The notes under the pieces: generated by a model | What the model saw: the letters and a program-made list of their open reading frames with translations, nothing else | Databases searched by the model: none | What the model was told of the DNA's origin: nothing | Part shown: positions 61,390 through 64,000 of the stretch, in pieces | How positions within the stretch are numbered: position 1 is the first letter of the stretch | Layout: each line of letters starts with the position of its first letter | From: Patiria miniata | Taxonomy: Eukaryota > Echinodermata > Asteroidea > Valvatida > Asterinidae | Reading direction: 5' to 3' | Assembly: GCF_015706575.1 (NCBI RefSeq) | Contig: NW_024037050.1 | Coordinates: 1,736,001 to 1,800,000, forward strand | Length of the DNA: 64,000 bases | Program-made: the position numbers and the translations under genes

Positions 61390-61700
61390 TGCACATTGCC
61401 AACCCGTCCGTAAAGCGGGTTAATTAATGGCATAAAGCAGTAACTCGCCCCCGCCGCCATGAGCATAATTCAAGGCTTTTTTATTATTTTTTTTTTTTAT
61501 TTCGGGCCGTGTTTTGACGGTCGTAAACAAACAAAAATTGGTTAGAAAAATTAAGGATGAAAATTGCCAACTCGTCTATTAAAGCTGGTTAATTAGTGTA
61601 AAACAGTAACTCGCCCCGCCATGGACACAATTCACTTGTTCTTTAATTTCGGGCCGCGGTTTGGTGGTCGTAAGCAAGCAAAAATTGGTTAGGACCATTC
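61390..61700. repeat. Two diverged tandem copies of about 150 bp
   Basis: GTTAATTAATGGCATAAAGC...AACTCGCCCC...TTTCGGGCCG...AAAAATTGGTTAG occurs at about 61420-61550 and again, with changes, at about 61585-61700. The first copy also resembles 39940-40100 weakly. Confidence 0.65.
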
Positions 61701-64000
61701 ATAGGATTGACATTGCGCCGGCGAGATGTCAATCCATTGTTGGGTTTTGACCTTCACAGGCGTGCATGAAAAAAATTGCAAAAGCTGAACCCCACGACCT
61801 GTTGCTAACGGCTACTAAGCTTGCCGCCGAGCCATTTGGCTGGCTGGTTCGTATTTTGATATAGCATGTGGGTACCGCAACCAAACTATGGAATTTGCGT
61901 TAGTGTAACCGGTGTAACCGAGTATTAATCATGTTTGGTTAAAGATGTTTCCCCGTTTGTTCATTGGGTTTCATTCTTTGCATTGCTTTACCTATTGATC
62001 TGCTTTATTTGGTATTGACTGTCTAACTCATCCATTGAATTTGCCCCCTATATATATTTTTATTATTTCCTTCAGTCTTTCAAGATTCGTGTGATTTTTT
62101 GCCCCCCTCATTATCCGATATGCATTGTAATCATTAATAGTAAACCTTTTTATACAGTTCATGATTTTTATTTCCATTTATTCCCATTTATTCATTGGGT
62201 TCACTCTTTGCGTTGCCTTGCATTATTCACACTGACTGTCTAAGAATTCCACTGAATTTTTAATTTAATTATTTTCTGAAATTTTTCGAGATCCAAGATG
62301 TGAATTCATTCCATAGCATGTATTGTAAATATCAATATACATAGTTAGTTTAAGAATTTTATTTCAATTTATTAGTTGGGTTCCTTCATGTATTGCTCTT
62401 ATGAAATGTTTCTGATTATGTGGAATTTCTAGTTAATCTATTTTGCATAATTCATTTTGTTTGAATAATTTCCTTTCTTATAACTTTGGGCCTGCTAGGC
62501 CTACTTGTATGGTTACAGATTTGATACTTTGCAGAATCATATACCACCTCGGACGAAAATAGGACATGCTTCTGCCTAAAGCCGGATATTAGTAAGTGGT
62601 AGATTCCGTTAGTTGAGATATTGAGGGGCAAAACACCATATTGGGAACCTGGTTTGGCAAATCAAAATGCTGAGCGTTTTGGCGACTTCAGTTTGATAGT
62701 GGTCAACCATTGATAAACAACCGAACCGGCGTTACATTTTGGTTGTGCGAGTCGCACTGAACAAGTGCAACCGCCAAACGCGGCCGCGCCGGTGTGATAT
62801 GAATATCGGACTCCTATGAAAACCGGACTCTTGTTTCGTTTTATTGGTTAAACCCTCTCACCTGGCCGGTCCCCTTCGTAATTATCTATGCATGGGCATG
62901 CGCAATAATACCAAGGAGTCCGTATTTCACAAAATCCCTAAATTCATGTTACACCGGCCTTGAATCCGGCGACTAGAATAAGCAATATTTTCGTTGCTTG
63001 AATAATTAAACAAGAAGAGGAATGTAGATGACTACTTTTCACTTGATTCCCTTAAACAGGCGCGGATATCCGGGGAGTCAACCCCCCCCTCCAGCTCAGT
63101 CCAAAAAATGTTTGTTTCTGTCTAATTCATTTTAAAAAAAAATGCGAGCCCCTCCCTGCTCCAACACAAAAAAGTAATAATGTGCGCATGTGCACAAAAT
63201 ACGGACAGAGCCAGCTTGGTTAGGGTATTTGTACACTATTCTGTAATATAGTGTTAATAATCTTCAAATTTTAACGAGCACACCGACCCCCACCCCCATC
63301 CCCCACAAGTGTCCCGCCAAAAAAACCCTGTCTACATTTCCGCAATGATTTGCTGATAACCCCGCCCCCCCCCCGCGAAAATTTATAACATTTTCATCAA
63401 TGGAAAATGAAAAAGAACGCGTAACGCGCTTTAACGCCCCCAACGCTTTCAGAAATTGCAGCACCAGGCCGGCCAGTTGGCGCCCTTAAAATGTGTGGAC
63501 GCATATTGTGTGGGTCGGCCCTTGGTGGCCTCCCACGAGATGCTGGTGACCGTGCAACCTCCCCCCCCCCCTACCGAACCGCGCCCGATTTTCAAAAGTC
63601 ACGCACGGCAAGCTGGTATTCAGAGTCATGCACGCGCGAAATGGTAGGAGCCCTCCGGTACGAGTAACCGCGTATAAAAACCCCGTGCGGATATTTTTTT
63701 CCGGAGTGTTTTTACGTGACCGTAGAGCGTGGCGTTGTTGTTGACGCTATGTTTACGGTTCTATTCTCGCATAAATGGTGAAGAATCCTTTCAAAATATC
63801 ATGAATCTAGACCCAGATCCTGATCACCCTCCAAATCTAATCGATTTGTACTTGCACTAAAGGACCACCCCTAAACAAAATTTCACGAAAATCCGTCCAT
63901 AACTTTTTGAGTTATCTTGTTAAAAGACTAACCAAAAACTGACAATCCAACAAATTTTTACACAAAAACAAACCAACCGACCAACGTCAGTGAAAACATA
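61701..64000. other. Right-end intergenic sequence without recognised gene
   Basis: No credible exon on either strand. A GGCGCGGATATCCGGGG repeat lies at 63059, poly-C runs at 63084 and 63366, and a block near 63880 (GAAAATCCGTCCATAACTTT) that resembles common retroelement 3' regions, without proof. Confidence 0.4.

Overview
The window is animal nuclear DNA: widely spaced GT-AG exons, very dense non-autonomous transposons, and no prokaryotic or organellar gene organisation. The abundance of TGTACATGTAC tracts, tRNA-derived SINE heads, fold-back MITEs and poly-G runs fits a marine deuterostome invertebrate. My best guess is an echinoderm, possibly a sea star; an amphioxus-like animal cannot be excluded from sequence alone.

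Three protein-coding genes can be supported. (1) On the minus strand at 335-967 is the first coding exon of Golgi apparatus protein 1 (GLG1); the rest of the gene lies beyond the left edge. (2) On the plus strand at 21851-33326 is an almost complete LRP3/LRP10/LRP12-family receptor. Its ten exons have compatible splice phases and encode CUB, two LDLa, CUB, three LDLa, a membrane span and a long Ser/Thr/acidic tail with a PPxY motif and a C-terminal DxxLL-type motif. Its first exon (start of the signal peptide) was not found. (3) On the minus strand at 46592-52102 is a three-exon gene for a 324-residue secreted protein: signal peptide, PAN/apple domain, and a duplicated cysteine module that partly resembles the hyaluronan-binding Link domain. 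I do not recognise this gene as a named family.

The rest is mainly repeats, often nested. Families could be separated by target-site duplications (TSDs) visible in the sequence: 8-bp TSD hAT-like MITEs and fold-backs (1.3-1.8 kb, 6.9-10.2 kb); TWA-TSD PIF/Harbinger-like MITEs (4.5, 30.4, 42.3, 44.7 and 52.7 kb); TTAA-TSD piggyBac-like MITEs in three sequence families (11-13, 15.5, 17.3, 20.3-21.2, 27.5 and 56.9 kb); TA-TSD elements (15.0-17.2, 17.8, 19.1, 37.0 and 42.0 kb); LINE remnants (3.1, 38.4, 48.8-49.9 kb); and tRNA-derived SINEs, mostly in introns of gene 2.

The 3' flank of gene 2 (about 33.8-36.3 kb) has a diverged same-orientation copy at 59.0-60.8 kb that lacks several of the insertions, so it acts as an internal empty-site control. 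Nothing seen links the three genes functionally. All three act in the secretory pathway, at the membrane or outside the cell, but they lie on different strands with separate upstream regions.
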